Assembly: GCA_019419865.1 (NCBI GenBank)
Contig: JAHZIG010000021.1
Location: 1 to 48,331 of the forward strand
Source of the DNA: Clostridiales bacterium
Lineage (GTDB): Bacteria; Bacillota; Clostridia; Monoglobales; Monoglobaceae
Reading direction: 5' to 3'
Length of the DNA stretch: 48,331 nt
Shown in pieces: positions 23,698 through 34,410 of this stretch. Made by a program: the position numbers and the translations under genes. Within the stretch, counting starts at the first letter, position 1. The number at the start of each line of letters is the position of its first letter. The notes below the pieces were generated by a model, which did not search any database, was not told the origin of the DNA, and saw only the letters and a program-made list of their open reading frames with translations.

Positions 23698-25701
23698 ATG
23701 AGAAAGTATGTTGGAAAATTTATCCTGATTTTTTTTATAACCCTCTTGATCGGCGGGATATTGGCGGGAGTCGCCCTGATAACCGCGGTGATGGGTCTAT
23801 GGGGGAATATGGATTATATCGACGTTAGCATGCTGACGATGGACAGCAACAGCAGCATAGTATATCTCGACCCAGATACGGGCGAGGAGGAGACTCTGCT
23901 CACGCTCAATTCTGATGAAAACAGGATCTGGGTAGACCTCGACGCTACGCCCAAGAATTTACAGAATGCGTTTATCGCTATCGAGGACGAGCGTTTTGCG
24001 ACGCATCACGGCGTCGACATCAGGCGTACCGCGAGGGCGGTCGTAACGTACGTCGTAGATAAGATAACCGGCAACGACGGTCAGGCGACCCTTGGCGGAA
24101 GTACGATAACGCAGCAGCTCGTGAAGAATATAACCGGCGACGACGAGCAGACGCCGACGCGTAAGATTACGGAGATGGCGCGGGCGATCAATTTAGAGAA
24201 ACAGCTTTCCAAGGATCAAATACTCGAATTGTACCTAAACTGTATGTTCCTCGCCGAAAACTGTTACGGCGTTCAGACGGCCGCGAATCTCTATTTCAAT
24301 AAGGACGTCAGCCAGCTAAATCTGGCGGAATGTGCGTCTATCGCAGCGATCACGCAGTATCCCGCAATGTACGATCCTCTTACCAATCCTGATAAAAATA
24401 AGGAGAGACAGGAACTTGTGCTGGCTCAGATGCTTAAGCTGAATTATATAACCCAAGAGGAATACGACGAGGCGGTCAACTATCCCCTTGAGTTCAGTAC
24501 GGACGGTTCCGGCGTGCATAAGAACGACACCATAACGTCGTATTATGTCGATCAAGTCGTTAACGACGCTATAAGGCGTTTGCAGGATAACGGTTATTCT
24601 GAAAGCATGGCGACCAAGATGGTTTACTCCGGCGGACTTAAGATATATTGCGCTTACGACCAGGAAATGCAGGAGATGATAGAAGAATATTACGCAAACG
24701 TAAACAACTTCCCGGATCCTGAGGCGCAGTCTGCGATGGTCATAATGGATCCTTCGGACGGTAGAGTTCTCGCTATGGCGGGCGGGATCGGCGAAAAAGA
24801 GGCCAGTTTTACGCTTAACCGCGCGGCTCAGTCGATGCGTCAGCCCGGTTCTGCTATTAAACCTATAGCGGTATATGCGCCGGCTTTGGATAACGGCACT
24901 ATAAGCCCGTCTACGAGAATTGAAGATAAACGAAAATCATACGACGGATGGGTTCCGCGAAATTATAGTTATACCTATAGCAATAGCGCAGTGGGTATCG
25001 ATTACGCTATACAACAGTCGCTCAACACCGTGGCTGTAGAAGTCCTCGACAGAATGGGTCCGCAAACGGCGTACGACTTTTTAACTGAAAAGTTGGGATT
25101 CACAACGCTTGTCGAAAGCGAAGAAATAAACGGGCAGGTTTATACAGATATTGGTCTATCGCAGCTTGCGCTTGGCGGTTTGACGCACGGAATGACTCCG
25201 CTCGAGCTTACGGCGGCATACTGTATTTTCCCTAACGAAGGCGTTTATAACGAACCTTATACGTTTACCGAGATAAGAGACAGCAACGGCGAAGTGATCT
25301 TGACCGGCACGACTTCCGAGTCTTCATGGCAGGCTATCAGCCCGGAGACCGCAGCGATAATGAACAGGTATTTGGGCGGGGTCGTATCGAGCGGTACCGG
25401 TCGCGGAGCGCAGCTCAGCAACGGAATGTATACCGCTGGTAAGACGGGTACGACCTCGGATTATAACGACCTATGGTTTGCGGGATATACTTCCGAACTC
25501 GTCGGCGCGGTTTGGTACGGCTACGATACTCCGGAGTCTATGCACATATCAAATCCGTGTATCGGTATTTGGAGAAACGTCATGAACCGCGCGCATACGA
25601 TGGTAGACTCGTCCGACGATTTAGACGTTGATTACAGCGTGAGCGTCAGCTCGAGAAGCTCGTCAAGCGACGATTCGGACGACTCGGACGAGGACGAATA
25701 A
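23698..25701 (+). CDS. Class A penicillin-binding protein (transglycosylase/transpeptidase, PBP1A type)
   Basis: A 667-residue bifunctional peptidoglycan synthase. After a short cytoplasmic start and one membrane helix (about 8-35), a GT51 domain carries the catalytic Glu in Ala-Ile-Glu-Asp-Glu-Arg-Phe and Gly-Gly-Ser-Thr-Ile-Thr-Gln-Gln. The transpeptidase has Ser-Ala-Ile-Lys near 386, Ser-Leu-Asn near 440 and Lys-Thr-Gly-Thr-Thr near 582. The C-terminus is an acidic Ser/Asp tail after a Ser-Arg-Ser-Ser run, outside the membrane, similar in composition to the linker of the propeller protein encoded at 14596-17283. AAAGGT lies ten bases before the ATG. Confidence 0.94.
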   Translation: MRKYVGKFILIFFITLLIGGILAGVALITAVMGLWGNMDYIDVSMLTMDSNSSIVYLDPDTGEEETLLTLNSDENRIWVDLDATPKNLQNAFIAIEDERFATHHGVDIRRTARAVVTYVVDKITGNDGQATLGGSTITQQLVKNITGDDEQTPTRKITEMARAINLEKQLSKDQILELYLNCMFLAENCYGVQTAANLYFNKDVSQLNLAECASIAAITQYPAMYDPLTNPDKNKERQELVLAQMLKLNYITQEEYDEAVNYPLEFSTDGSGVHKNDTITSYYVDQVVNDAIRRLQDNGYSESMATKMVYSGGLKIYCAYDQEMQEMIEEYYANVNNFPDPEAQSAMVIMDPSDGRVLAMAGGIGEKEASFTLNRAAQSMRQPGSAIKPIAVYAPALDNGTISPSTRIEDKRKSYDGWVPRNYSYTYSNSAVGIDYAIQQSLNTVAVEVLDRMGPQTAYDFLTEKLGFTTLVESEEINGQVYTDIGLSQLALGGLTHGMTPLELTAAYCIFPNEGVYNEPYTFTEIRDSNGEVILTGTTSESSWQAISPETAAIMNRYLGGVVSSGTGRGAQLSNGMYTAGKTGTTSDYNDLWFAGYTSELVGAVWYGYDTPESMHISNPCIGIWRNVMNRAHTMVDSSDDLDVDYSVSVSSRSSSSDDSDDSDEDE

Positions 25702-25722
25702 ACTGACTTAAAATATGATCCT

Positions 25723-25754
25723 ATATCTGCGGTTTAGCGCCGCAGATATTTTTA
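25723..25754 (+). terminator. Rho-independent terminator of the PBP gene
   Basis: ATATCTGCGG (25723-25732) pairs perfectly with CCGCAGATAT (25740-25749) around a 7-nt loop, followed directly by TTTTTAT. Confidence 0.9.
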
Positions 25755-25892
25755 TGCGCTCCGACTTAGCCGTTTTCATGGGGCGTTCGGCCGACGCCGC
25801 GCGTATCCGCGCTCGGGCTTGGAATGTAAAGCGGGATAGACGGCTGTAACATATACGCGCGATCTTCGTATAATAAGGTGGAGGTGGTTTTT

Positions 25893-26693
25893 GTGATATG
25901 CCCTAATAACGCGCCATATTCTATGAGGATAGCGCTAAGACGGCTGTTTGACCGGTTTAGACCGCGGCGGAGATACGGCGGAGAGAGGGCGAAAAACCGC
26001 TCCGGCGCAACGAGAAGACGCTGCATAAAGGCTCGAACCCGACGCGTAGGGAGGCTTAGGCTGCTTAAATACGTTTTTATAGCGATCATACCGCTCTTTT
26101 GTCTGATATGCTTTTTAAGTTACGCGGACGATAAAGTGTTCCCCGTTCTCGACGAACTGGCTATGTCCGCGCTCGACGGCGAGGTGGTTACCAGAACCAA
26201 CGACGTAGTGGCCGAATACATAACGAAGTATAACCTAAAGTACTCTGATATAGTAACGGCAAGCGGCGACGAATCCGGAAAAATAAAAAGCTTGTCGGTA
26301 AATTACGCCGAGTTCAACATGTTTAAATCCGATCTGGCGATAAAACTTCAGGAATCCATGAACGAGCTGACCTCGGTTTACGCGGAGCTGCCTATCGGCT
26401 CGCTGCTGCCGTTCGATATGTTTTCCGGGTACGGGATACCGATAAAGGCGAAGGTGGTCACTACGGATTCGGTTTTGGTGGATTTTGAGGATAAATTTGA
26501 ATCCGTCGGGATAAATCAAACGCGGCATCTGATCTATTTGAGAATAACCGTGCCCATCATCGTCGCGTTCTCGCATTATATGGATAAGGCGGATATAATA
26601 ACCGAAGTTCCCATTGCCGAAACCGTCATAGTCGGAGATATACCGGAGGCGTATGTGAACTTTGCGGATAAAACGGGCGCGGCCGACGAATAG
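25893..26693 (+). CDS. yunB: Sporulation protein YunB
   Basis: A 266-residue protein matching YunB, a sigma-E-controlled mother-cell protein needed for normal sporulation in Bacillus. It has a basic N-terminus (~45 residues rich in Arg), one membrane helix (about 60-80) and a long soluble domain with Ala-Met-Ser-Ala-Leu near 95, Leu-Pro-Ile-Gly-Ser-Leu-Leu near 170 and the C-terminal Glu-Val-Pro-Ile-Ala-Glu-Thr-Val-Ile-Val-Gly-Asp. The GTG at 25893 follows GGAGGTGG by about five bases; an upstream GTG at 25878 overlaps that site. Its presence indicates a spore-former. Confidence 0.85.
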   Translation: MICPNNAPYSMRIALRRLFDRFRPRRRYGGERAKNRSGATRRRCIKARTRRVGRLRLLKYVFIAIIPLFCLICFLSYADDKVFPVLDELAMSALDGEVVTRTNDVVAEYITKYNLKYSDIVTASGDESGKIKSLSVNYAEFNMFKSDLAIKLQESMNELTSVYAELPIGSLLPFDMFSGYGIPIKAKVVTTDSVLVDFEDKFESVGINQTRHLIYLRITVPIIVAFSHYMDKADIITEVPIAETVIVGDIPEAYVNFADKTGAADE

Positions 26694-26760
26694 ATAAAAC
26701 TTGGCAAAATGAGAATGGTTTCAGACCGGCGCGCGTAATTCATTAAAAATTAAATTTTGC

Positions 26761-26789
26761 TTGAATAGATAATCAAATTGGGATATAAT
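26761..26789 (+). promoter_or_regulatory. Promoter of ligA
   Basis: TTGAAT (26761-26766), a 17-bp spacer and TATAAT (26784-26789), about 43 bp before the ligA start codon. Confidence 0.7.
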
Positions 26790-26819
26790 AATACAAAATG
26801 AAAATACTTATAAGGATAG

Positions 26820-28880
<2,061 letters not shown>

Positions 28881-28930
28881 CTGCGAATGGGTTTTCTGAA
28901 TTAAAAAAATATAAAATTTTTAAAATTTTC

Positions 28931-28959
28931 TTGACAATAAATTACAAGTATGATAGTAT
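28931..28959 (+). promoter_or_regulatory. Promoter of rpsO
   Basis: TTGACA (28931-28936), a 17-bp spacer and TAGTAT (28954-28959). The start is near 28966, leaving a ~90-nt leader. Confidence 0.75.
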
Positions 28960-28965
28960 ATCGAG

Positions 28966-29055
28966 TGGCAACCTGTCGCTTAAGTATTGGGGCTTAGGAA
29001 TCACCGCCTAATACCGAGCTTCATGGGGGTAATAATTATATGGAGGTGACGCGGA
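28966..29055 (+). promoter_or_regulatory. Probable autoregulatory leader of rpsO
   Basis: The leader can form a stem of TATTGGG (28985-28991) with CCTAATA (29007-29013), extended by AAG/CTT across a bulge, around a 15-nt loop. The GGAGGTGA ribosome site follows. S15 represses its own translation through such leaders in many bacteria; whether this leader belongs to a described S15-binding class cannot be settled by eye. Confidence 0.45.
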
Positions 29056-29319
29056 ATGGATAAGGATATTAAACAGCAGATTATTCAGGAGTACGCTACG
29101 CACGAGGGAGACACCGGTTCGCCCGAGGTCCAGGTAGCTTTGCTTACTTACAGGATCAATCACTTAAACGAGCATCTTAAGACTCATAAGAAGGACCACC
29201 ACTCAAGACGCGGTCTGCTTAAGATGGTCGGCGTTAGACGTAATTTCTTGAAATATTTGGAAAAGAACGATATCGAAAGATACCGTAGCTTAATTGAGCG
29301 CTTAGGTCTCAGACACTAA
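29056..29319 (+). CDS. rpsO: 30S ribosomal protein S15 (uS15)
   Basis: An 87-residue protein with the family core [10 protein letters not shown] and [10 protein letters not shown]. It binds 16S rRNA helices 20-22 early in small-subunit assembly. GGAGGTGA lies six bases before the ATG. The rpsO-pnp order is conserved across bacteria. Confidence 0.98.
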   Translation: MDKDIKQQIIQEYATHEGDTGSPEVQVALLTYRINHLNEHLKTHKKDHHSRRGLLKMVGVRRNFLKYLEKNDIERYRSLIERLGLRH

Positions 29320-29328
29320 AATAAATAG

Positions 29329-29356
29329 GGCAACTCGGCTTTTTCGGGTTGCCTTT
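29329..29356 (+). terminator. Weak terminator/attenuator between rpsO and pnp
   Basis: GGCAACTCG (29329-29337) pairs with CGGGTTGCC (29345-29353) with one T-G wobble, followed by only three T. Partial read-through to pnp is likely. The remaining ~230 bp before pnp are AT-rich, with a short TACTGA/TCAGTA hairpin (29425-29442) and no recognisable gene. Confidence 0.6.
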
Positions 29357-29586
29357 AAGTCTATATACGGCTTTAATTTATTTCGGTATTTTAGGGAGCG
29401 GAGAATGATTATTTACGTTAATTTTACTGATATTTTTCAGTATTAAATATAAAAATAAAAATGGGAGCTTTTGAGTTTAGCTGTTAAAAATATATATTTG
29501 CGGATCGTACCGACGGAAGAGACTGTTTGTGAATATATATCTTTAATCGCTAATCCAAAACTCTCATAAGTTTCAAGGAGGATAAA

Positions 29587-31671
29587 ATGACAAAAGTTTA
29601 TGAAACAATGGTAGCCGGAAGGAAACTTTCGTTAGAGTTTGGAAAAATGGCGGGACTGGCTAACGGCTCCGTTTTGGTGCGCTACGGAGACACGGCTGTG
29701 CTTACCGCGGCCACTGCGTCGGATCAGCCGAGAGAGGGCGTGGATTTCTTCCCTCTCAGCATAGATTACGAGGAAAAGATGTACGCGGTCGGCAAGATCC
29801 CCGGCAGCTTCACAAGACGCGAGGGGAAGCCGTCCGAGCACGCTATACTGACGTCCCGAGTTATAGACAGGCCTATGCGCCCTCTGTTCCCGAAGGATCT
29901 CAGAAACGACGTCTCTATCGTATCCACAGTACTTTCTGTAGAGCAGGACAACTCTCCGGAGTTCTGCGCGATGATAGGCTCTTCGATAGCGGTTGGCGTT
30001 TCGGATATCCCGTTTAACGGTCCTATAGCCTCGGTGTACGTGGGTCTGGTCGACGGCGAGTTCGTTATCAACCCGACCGAACAGCAGCGCGAGGTAAGCG
30101 ATCTGAACCTCATAGTTTCGGGCAGCCCTAAGAAAGTGGTAATGATCGAGGCCGGAGCTAACGAGGTCAAAGAGGACGTTATGTTCGACGCGATAATGTA
30201 CGGCCACGAAGAGATCAAGAAGCTGTGCAGCTTTTTGCAGAATATCCAGGACGAGATAGGCAAACCTAAATTCGAGTACGAGCACATCACAGTCGACGAG
30301 GAACTGTTTAACGATATAAGAGAATACGCGGAGGAAGACGTAAAACGCGCGCTCGACACCGACGATAAATCCGTAAGAGACGCGAGACTTTTGGTGGTAT
30401 ACGAGGACGTATACGTTCATTTCGAAGAGAAGTATCCGCAGGAGGAGTATAAGACCGAGATCGACGACGCGCTCTATAAATTGCAGAAGACGATCGTTAG
30501 AAATTGGCTCATGTACGATAAAAAGCGCGTAGACGGACGCGGTATATTAGAGCTCAGACCGCTCGCGGCCGAGGTGGGACTGCTCCCGAGAACGCACGGC
30601 AGCGGAATGTTCACCAGAGGCCAGACTCAGTGTCTGACCGTAACGACTCTCGCTCCTTTGGCCGAGGCGCAGACGATCGACGGACTCGACAACGAGGAAA
30701 AGAGAAGATATATCCATCACTATAATTTCCCGTCCTACAGCGTGGGCGAGACGAGACCCTCAAGAGGTCCGGGCAGACGCGAGATAGGTCACGGCGCGCT
30801 GGCTGAGAGGGCTTTAGTTCCGGTGCTCCCTAGCGTAGAGGAATTCCCTTACGCTATACGTCTGGTCTCGGAGGTCTTAAGCTCAAACGGTTCCACCTCT
30901 CAGGGCAGTATTTGCGGATCTACCCTGTCGCTTATGGACGCGGGCGTTCCGATAAAGAGACCCGTAGCCGGTATATCTGTAGGTCTCATAACCGATCCTG
31001 AGGACGACGATAACTTCATGACGATGGTGGATATCCAGGGACTCGAGGACTTTTTCGGCGACATGGACTTTAAGGTCGCGGGTACTAAGGAAGGCATAAC
31101 GGCCATACAGATGGATCTGAAGATAGACGGTCTGACTTCGGCTATCATAAGACAGGCGCTCGAGCAGACGAAGAACGCGAGATATTATATCCTCGACGAG
31201 GTAATGCTCAAGGCGATATCCGAACCGAGAGCGGAGATCTCGCCGTATGCGCCAAAGATAATAAACATGCAGATACCCGTGGATAAGATCCGCGACGTTA
31301 TCGGCAGCGGCGGTAAGGTGATCCAGGGTATCGTAGCCGAGACGGATTCTAAGATCGAGATCGAAGACGACGGCTCCGTATATATAGCGGCGGTCAACGT
31401 CGAGATGGGCGAGAAAGCTAAGAAGATGATCGAGAACATCGTAAAGGATCCCGAGCCGGGAGATATTTATGAGGGTAAGGTAGTAAAGGTCATGGACTTC
31501 GGCGCTTTTGTCGAACTGACTCCCGGCAGGGACGGTATGATCCACATCTCAAAGCTCGCAAGGCATAGAGTCAATAAGGTTACAGACGTTGTAAACGAGG
31601 GCGATATCGTAAAGGTAGTCGTTTTGGATATTGACGACAGAGGCAGGATCAACCTCAGAAAAATCGATTAA
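29587..31671 (+). CDS. pnp: Polyribonucleotide nucleotidyltransferase (PNPase)
   Basis: A 694-residue 3'-5' phosphorolytic exoribonuclease involved in mRNA decay. Two RNase PH-like domains (about 10-230 and 320-550) flank a helical domain. The second has the phosphate-binding Gly-Ser-Thr-Ser-Gln-Gly-Ser and Gly-Ile-Ser-Val-Gly-Leu segments. A KH domain (about 558-618, with Gly-Ser-Gly-Gly-Lys) and a C-terminal S1 domain (about 628-694) complete it. AAGGAGG precedes the ATG. A strong terminator follows. Confidence 0.97.
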   Translation: MTKVYETMVAGRKLSLEFGKMAGLANGSVLVRYGDTAVLTAATASDQPREGVDFFPLSIDYEEKMYAVGKIPGSFTRREGKPSEHAILTSRVIDRPMRPLFPKDLRNDVSIVSTVLSVEQDNSPEFCAMIGSSIAVGVSDIPFNGPIASVYVGLVDGEFVINPTEQQREVSDLNLIVSGSPKKVVMIEAGANEVKEDVMFDAIMYGHEEIKKLCSFLQNIQDEIGKPKFEYEHITVDEELFNDIREYAEEDVKRALDTDDKSVRDARLLVVYEDVYVHFEEKYPQEEYKTEIDDALYKLQKTIVRNWLMYDKKRVDGRGILELRPLAAEVGLLPRTHGSGMFTRGQTQCLTVTTLAPLAEAQTIDGLDNEEKRRYIHHYNFPSYSVGETRPSRGPGRREIGHGALAERALVPVLPSVEEFPYAIRLVSEVLSSNGSTSQGSICGSTLSLMDAGVPIKRPVAGISVGLITDPEDDDNFMTMVDIQGLEDFFGDMDFKVAGTKEGITAIQMDLKIDGLTSAIIRQALEQTKNARYYILDEVMLKAISEPRAEISPYAPKIINMQIPVDKIRDVIGSGGKVIQGIVAETDSKIEIEDDGSVYIAAVNVEMGEKAKKMIENIVKDPEPGDIYEGKVVKVMDFGAFVELTPGRDGMIHISKLARHRVNKVTDVVNEGDIVKVVVLDIDDRGRINLRKID

Positions 31672-31687
31672 TTAAGATATTAGTTAT

Positions 31688-31722
31688 ATCCAAGGGAGCG
31701 ATTGATCTCCCTTGGATTTTTT
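31688..31722 (+). terminator. Rho-independent terminator of pnp
   Basis: ATCCAAGGGAG (31688-31698) pairs perfectly with CTCCCTTGGAT (31707-31717) around an 8-nt loop, with a run of six T ending at 31722. Confidence 0.93.
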
Positions 31723-31748
31723 GTATATGATAATTTTTTGATTCAAAT

Positions 31749-31774
31749 AAAATACTTGAAGGATATAGTATTTT
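31749..31774 (-). terminator. Possible terminator of the ferredoxin-type gene
   Basis: AAAATACT (31749-31756) and AGTATTTT (31767-31774) form an 8-bp AT-rich hairpin about 100 bp past the stop of the minus-strand gene, with T-rich sequence following on that strand. It is weak because the stem is AT-rich. Confidence 0.35.
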
Positions 31775-31870
31775 AAACTTTTTCCGCATAATAGTTATGA
31801 CGGATATGATACTGCAATGCAAAGTTTATAGTAAGTTTAATAATCAACCGGTTTTGTATAAGAATATATG

Positions 31871-32575
31871 TTATTCGAGAATCCTTCCGTCGGTAGAAAT
31901 CGTAACTACCTGCCACGGAATAAATTTACCGCTCGCCATCAAAGCGTTCTTGGCCGCCGCTTCTATACCGCCGCAGCACGGGACCTCCATTCTTACTATG
32001 GTCAGGCTCTTGATGTCGTTGTTTGAGATTATCTCGGTCAGCTTTTCGGTATAATCCACGTCGTCGAGTTTTGGGCATCCTATCAGCGTAACGCGGTTTT
32101 TGATAAAATCTTCATGAAACGCGCCGTAAGCGTAAGCTGTGCAGTCCGCGGCTACAAGAAGCGAACAGCCGTTGAAATATTCGGCGCGCACTGGGGCGAG
32201 CTTTATCTGCACCGGCCATTGATTAAGTCGACTTACAGGCTTTTGCGCAAGGGGCGACGGCTCCGCGGTCGCTTCGCGAACGATCGTTTTGGAATTTGAA
32301 CCGGGACACCCGCACGGAAGAGATGATTCGTCCGTCCTAGCGGATTTTGCCGACATCACCGCTTCGTGATCGTATGCGGCGGCTTCGCGCGTTTCAAACG
32401 AGATCGCGTTCGTCGGGCATACGGGGAGACAGTCGCCAAGCCCGTCGCAGTAATCGTCTCTAAGTAATTTTGCCTTCCCATCTACCATTCCTATCGCGCC
32501 TTCATGACAAGCGTTTGCGCACAGCCCGCAGCCGTTGCATTTTTCTTCATCAATTTTTATTATTTTGCGTAACAT
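31871..32575 (-). CDS. 4Fe-4S ferredoxin-type protein with CGCPG and CCGG motifs
   Basis: A 234-residue iron-sulfur protein. The N-terminal cluster motif is Cys13-x2-Cys16-x2-Cys19-x3-Cys23; a second site is Cys43-x5-Cys49-x3-Cys53-Pro. A linker with Cys-Gly-Cys-Pro-Gly and a C-terminal domain with Cys-Cys-Gly-Gly follow, both with paired cysteines that could bind further metal. Proteins of this layout are frequent in anaerobic Firmicutes next to Crp/Fnr regulators, as here. It probably transfers electrons, but the partner enzyme is not in the window. GGAGGA lies before the ATG. It is divergent from the regulator. Confidence 0.82.
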   Translation of the reverse strand: MLRKIIKIDEEKCNGCGLCANACHEGAIGMVDGKAKLLRDDYCDGLGDCLPVCPTNAISFETREAAAYDHEAVMSAKSARTDESSLPCGCPGSNSKTIVREATAEPSPLAQKPVSRLNQWPVQIKLAPVRAEYFNGCSLLVAADCTAYAYGAFHEDFIKNRVTLIGCPKLDDVDYTEKLTEIISNNDIKSLTIVRMEVPCCGGIEAAAKNALMASGKFIPWQVVTISTDGRILE

Positions 32576-32680
32576 TTATTTTCCTCCTGAAAACGTTATT
32601 TTTTATTTAACAACCGGCGGTTACGACGTTGTTTTTATTGACCTTTCGGAGATATTATATTATAATTATAAAAACAATTC

Positions 32681-32696
32681 TGTTGTATTTACAACA
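32681..32696. promoter_or_regulatory. Perfect palindrome, candidate Crp/Fnr operator
   Basis: TGTTGTA-TT-TACAACA is a perfect 16-bp palindrome in the 202-bp divergent region between the ferredoxin-type gene and the Crp/Fnr gene. It has the two-half-site layout that Crp/Fnr dimers recognise and lies among AT-rich promoter-like sequence for the minus-strand gene. The assignment to this regulator is inferred from position. Confidence 0.55.
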
Positions 32697-32777
32697 AAAA
32701 TCAAATAAAGAAATAAAATTTTATGATAGGCGTTCGTAAAATAATACATAAGATAGGAGTTGTAATAGAGGAGAAAA

Positions 32778-33458
32778 ATGAAAGAGTTATATGAAATACT
32801 AAAAAACATTCCGCTGTTCAGCGATTTGAACGAGGCCGAACTTACGGAAGCGGTTTCAAATTTGTGCGGCGACAGGCGGGAGTTTGAAAAAAACGAATAC
32901 ATTTTCGGACGCGGCGAGAGGCTTTCGCATTTGGGAATTTTGCTAAGAGGCAGAGCTCATATCATAAAGGAGGATTTTTGGGGTAACGCCGCTATATTGA
33001 CCGCGATCGGCGAAGGCGAAATATTCGGGGAGGCCTTTGTTTGCTCCGGCGCTCCGACCGAGGTCGCCGCGGCGGCGGTCGAGAGATCCGATATACTGTT
33101 TCTGGATTTTGATCGGCTGCTCAAAATGGAATTAAGCGGCGATTCAGGATATTCAAAGCTGCTAAAAAATATGCTAGTTCTTTTGGCGAAGAAAAATGTT
33201 TTTTTAACGAGCAGAATAGAGCATCTGTCGAGGAGAAGCCTTAGGGAGAAGGTTCTGTCATATCTTTCCGAACAGTCGGAGCGCGCGGGTAGCGAGAGCT
33301 TTACGATCCCGTTTAACAGACAGCAGATGGCGGAGTATCTTTCGGCTGACAGAAGCGCGCTGTCCGCAGTTTTGTGTAAGCTCAGAGACGAGGGAACGAT
33401 CGAGTTTCATAAAAATCGGTTTAAACTGCTGGACGAGAATGTTTTAAACAGGACATAA
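32778..33458 (+). CDS. Crp/Fnr-family transcriptional regulator
   Basis: A 226-residue regulator with an N-terminal cyclic-nucleotide-binding-like beta-roll (about 8-120), a long dimer helix (about 125-155) and a C-terminal winged helix-turn-helix (Asn-Arg-Gln-Gln-Met-Ala-Glu-Tyr-Leu-Ser-Ala-Asp-Arg-Ser-Ala-Leu-Ser). The Fnr N-terminal cysteine cluster is absent, and the phosphate-binding residues of true cAMP receptors are not evident, so the ligand is unknown. GAGGAG precedes the ATG. Given its divergent ferredoxin-type neighbour, it probably responds to redox or nitrosative conditions, as related clostridial regulators do. Confidence 0.87.
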   Translation: MKELYEILKNIPLFSDLNEAELTEAVSNLCGDRREFEKNEYIFGRGERLSHLGILLRGRAHIIKEDFWGNAAILTAIGEGEIFGEAFVCSGAPTEVAAAAVERSDILFLDFDRLLKMELSGDSGYSKLLKNMLVLLAKKNVFLTSRIEHLSRRSLREKVLSYLSEQSERAGSESFTIPFNRQQMAEYLSADRSALSAVLCKLRDEGTIEFHKNRFKLLDENVLNRT

Positions 33459-33611
33459 GCGGCGCGGTTTTATTTACAAGCGTATATGCGATATAGGCGA
33501 GCGCGCGGTCGAGTTAAAATCTTTTACAGCTCTACGCAATCGTTTTCGGCGAAATCGATTTAAGCATAATTATGAATTTTTTGTAAATTTTTTTGAGGCC
33601 GCCAAATTGAA

Positions 33612-33640
33612 TTGACAAATAACTTAAAATGTTATATACT
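33612..33640 (+). promoter_or_regulatory. Promoter of the ECF sigma factor operon
   Basis: TTGACA (33612-33617), a 17-bp spacer and TATACT (33635-33640). An ATG at 33629 lies inside this promoter and cannot be the start of the sigma factor gene, which supports the TTG at 33728. The upstream stretch 33459-33611 holds no recognisable gene. Confidence 0.75.
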
Positions 33641-33727
33641 AAAGTGAAATTTAGTGTAGATATATTGTCAAAAACTCAGATTTTTTGTAATAAGCTCGTT
33701 AAATACCTGTACGTGGGAGGTGAGGGT

Positions 33728-34354
33728 TTGGCAAGCAATACGAACGATAATCAAAGTAAGGAAGCCGTTAGAGAAAATAAGCTTATCAAAAAAGCTCAGA
33801 GCGGCGATGTAAAAGCGTTTGAGAAGATTATAGATACATATCAAGTAAAGATCTATAATATGGTATATAGAATGTCGGGAAATCAAAACGACGCTTTTGA
33901 TATAACGCAGGAAGTTTTGATAAAAATATTTCGTAATATCAACTCGTTCAAGTTTGAGTCTAAGTTTTCGACTTGGGTATACAGAGTTGTTTCAAATACT
34001 TGTTTGGACGAGATGAAGAAGATCAAGCGCAAGAGCGCTTATTCGTTAGACGCCGAACTCATAACCGACGACGGGGAGCTCAGCGTGGAGATTCCCGACG
34101 CGCAGCCTCTCCCGGAAGATGAGCTTGAGGGAAAGGAAATTAGAGACTCGATAACCGAAGCGATCTCCAGGCTTAGTTTGGAACATCAGAATGTAATAAT
34201 TCTAAGGGATATAAACGGCTTGTCCTACGACGAGATCGCCAATATAATCAATTGTTCTGTCGGAACAGTTAAGTCAAGAGTCAGCAGAGCGAGAAAAGCG
34301 CTTAAAAAAATTTTATCTGAAGATAAGGAACTTTTTGATAAATACTTCGTCTAA
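33728..34354 (+). CDS. ECF-type RNA polymerase sigma factor (SigW-like)
   Basis: A 208-residue sigma-70-family factor of the extracytoplasmic-function group. Region 2 is clear (Asp-Ala-Phe-Asp-Ile-Thr-Gln-Glu-Val-Leu-Ile-Lys-Ile-Phe and Phe-Ser-Thr-Trp-Val-Tyr-Arg), as is region 4 with its helix-turn-helix (Leu-Ser-Tyr-Asp-Glu-Ile-Ala and Gly-Thr-Val-Lys-Ser-Arg-Val). The start is TTG at 33728, directly after GGAGGTGAGGG. The anti-sigma gene follows 56 bp later with its own GGAGGGG site. It probably answers an envelope signal relayed by that membrane protein. Confidence 0.9.
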   Translation: MASNTNDNQSKEAVRENKLIKKAQSGDVKAFEKIIDTYQVKIYNMVYRMSGNQNDAFDITQEVLIKIFRNINSFKFESKFSTWVYRVVSNTCLDEMKKIKRKSAYSLDAELITDDGELSVEIPDAQPLPEDELEGKEIRDSITEAISRLSLEHQNVIILRDINGLSYDEIANIINCSVGTVKSRVSRARKALKKILSEDKELFDKYFV

Positions 34355-34410
34355 CTAAATGTAGAATGATTGAGTATGTATTTTAACTATATATAGGAAG
34401 GAGGGGTAAC

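Noticed and set aside
29632..30420. 262-codon open frame on the minus strand inside pnp
   Set aside because: It lies fully opposite the well-supported PNPase gene, has no ribosome site or recognisable domain, and its composition follows from the GC-biased codons of pnp.
30883..31545. 220-codon open frame on the minus strand at the end of pnp
   Set aside because: Opposite the KH/S1 coding region; a shadow of that gene.
33629..33727. N-terminal extension of the ECF sigma factor from an ATG at 33629
   Set aside because: The ATG lies inside a consensus promoter; the extension has no homology, and a TTG right after GGAGGTGAGGG gives the normal family N-terminus.
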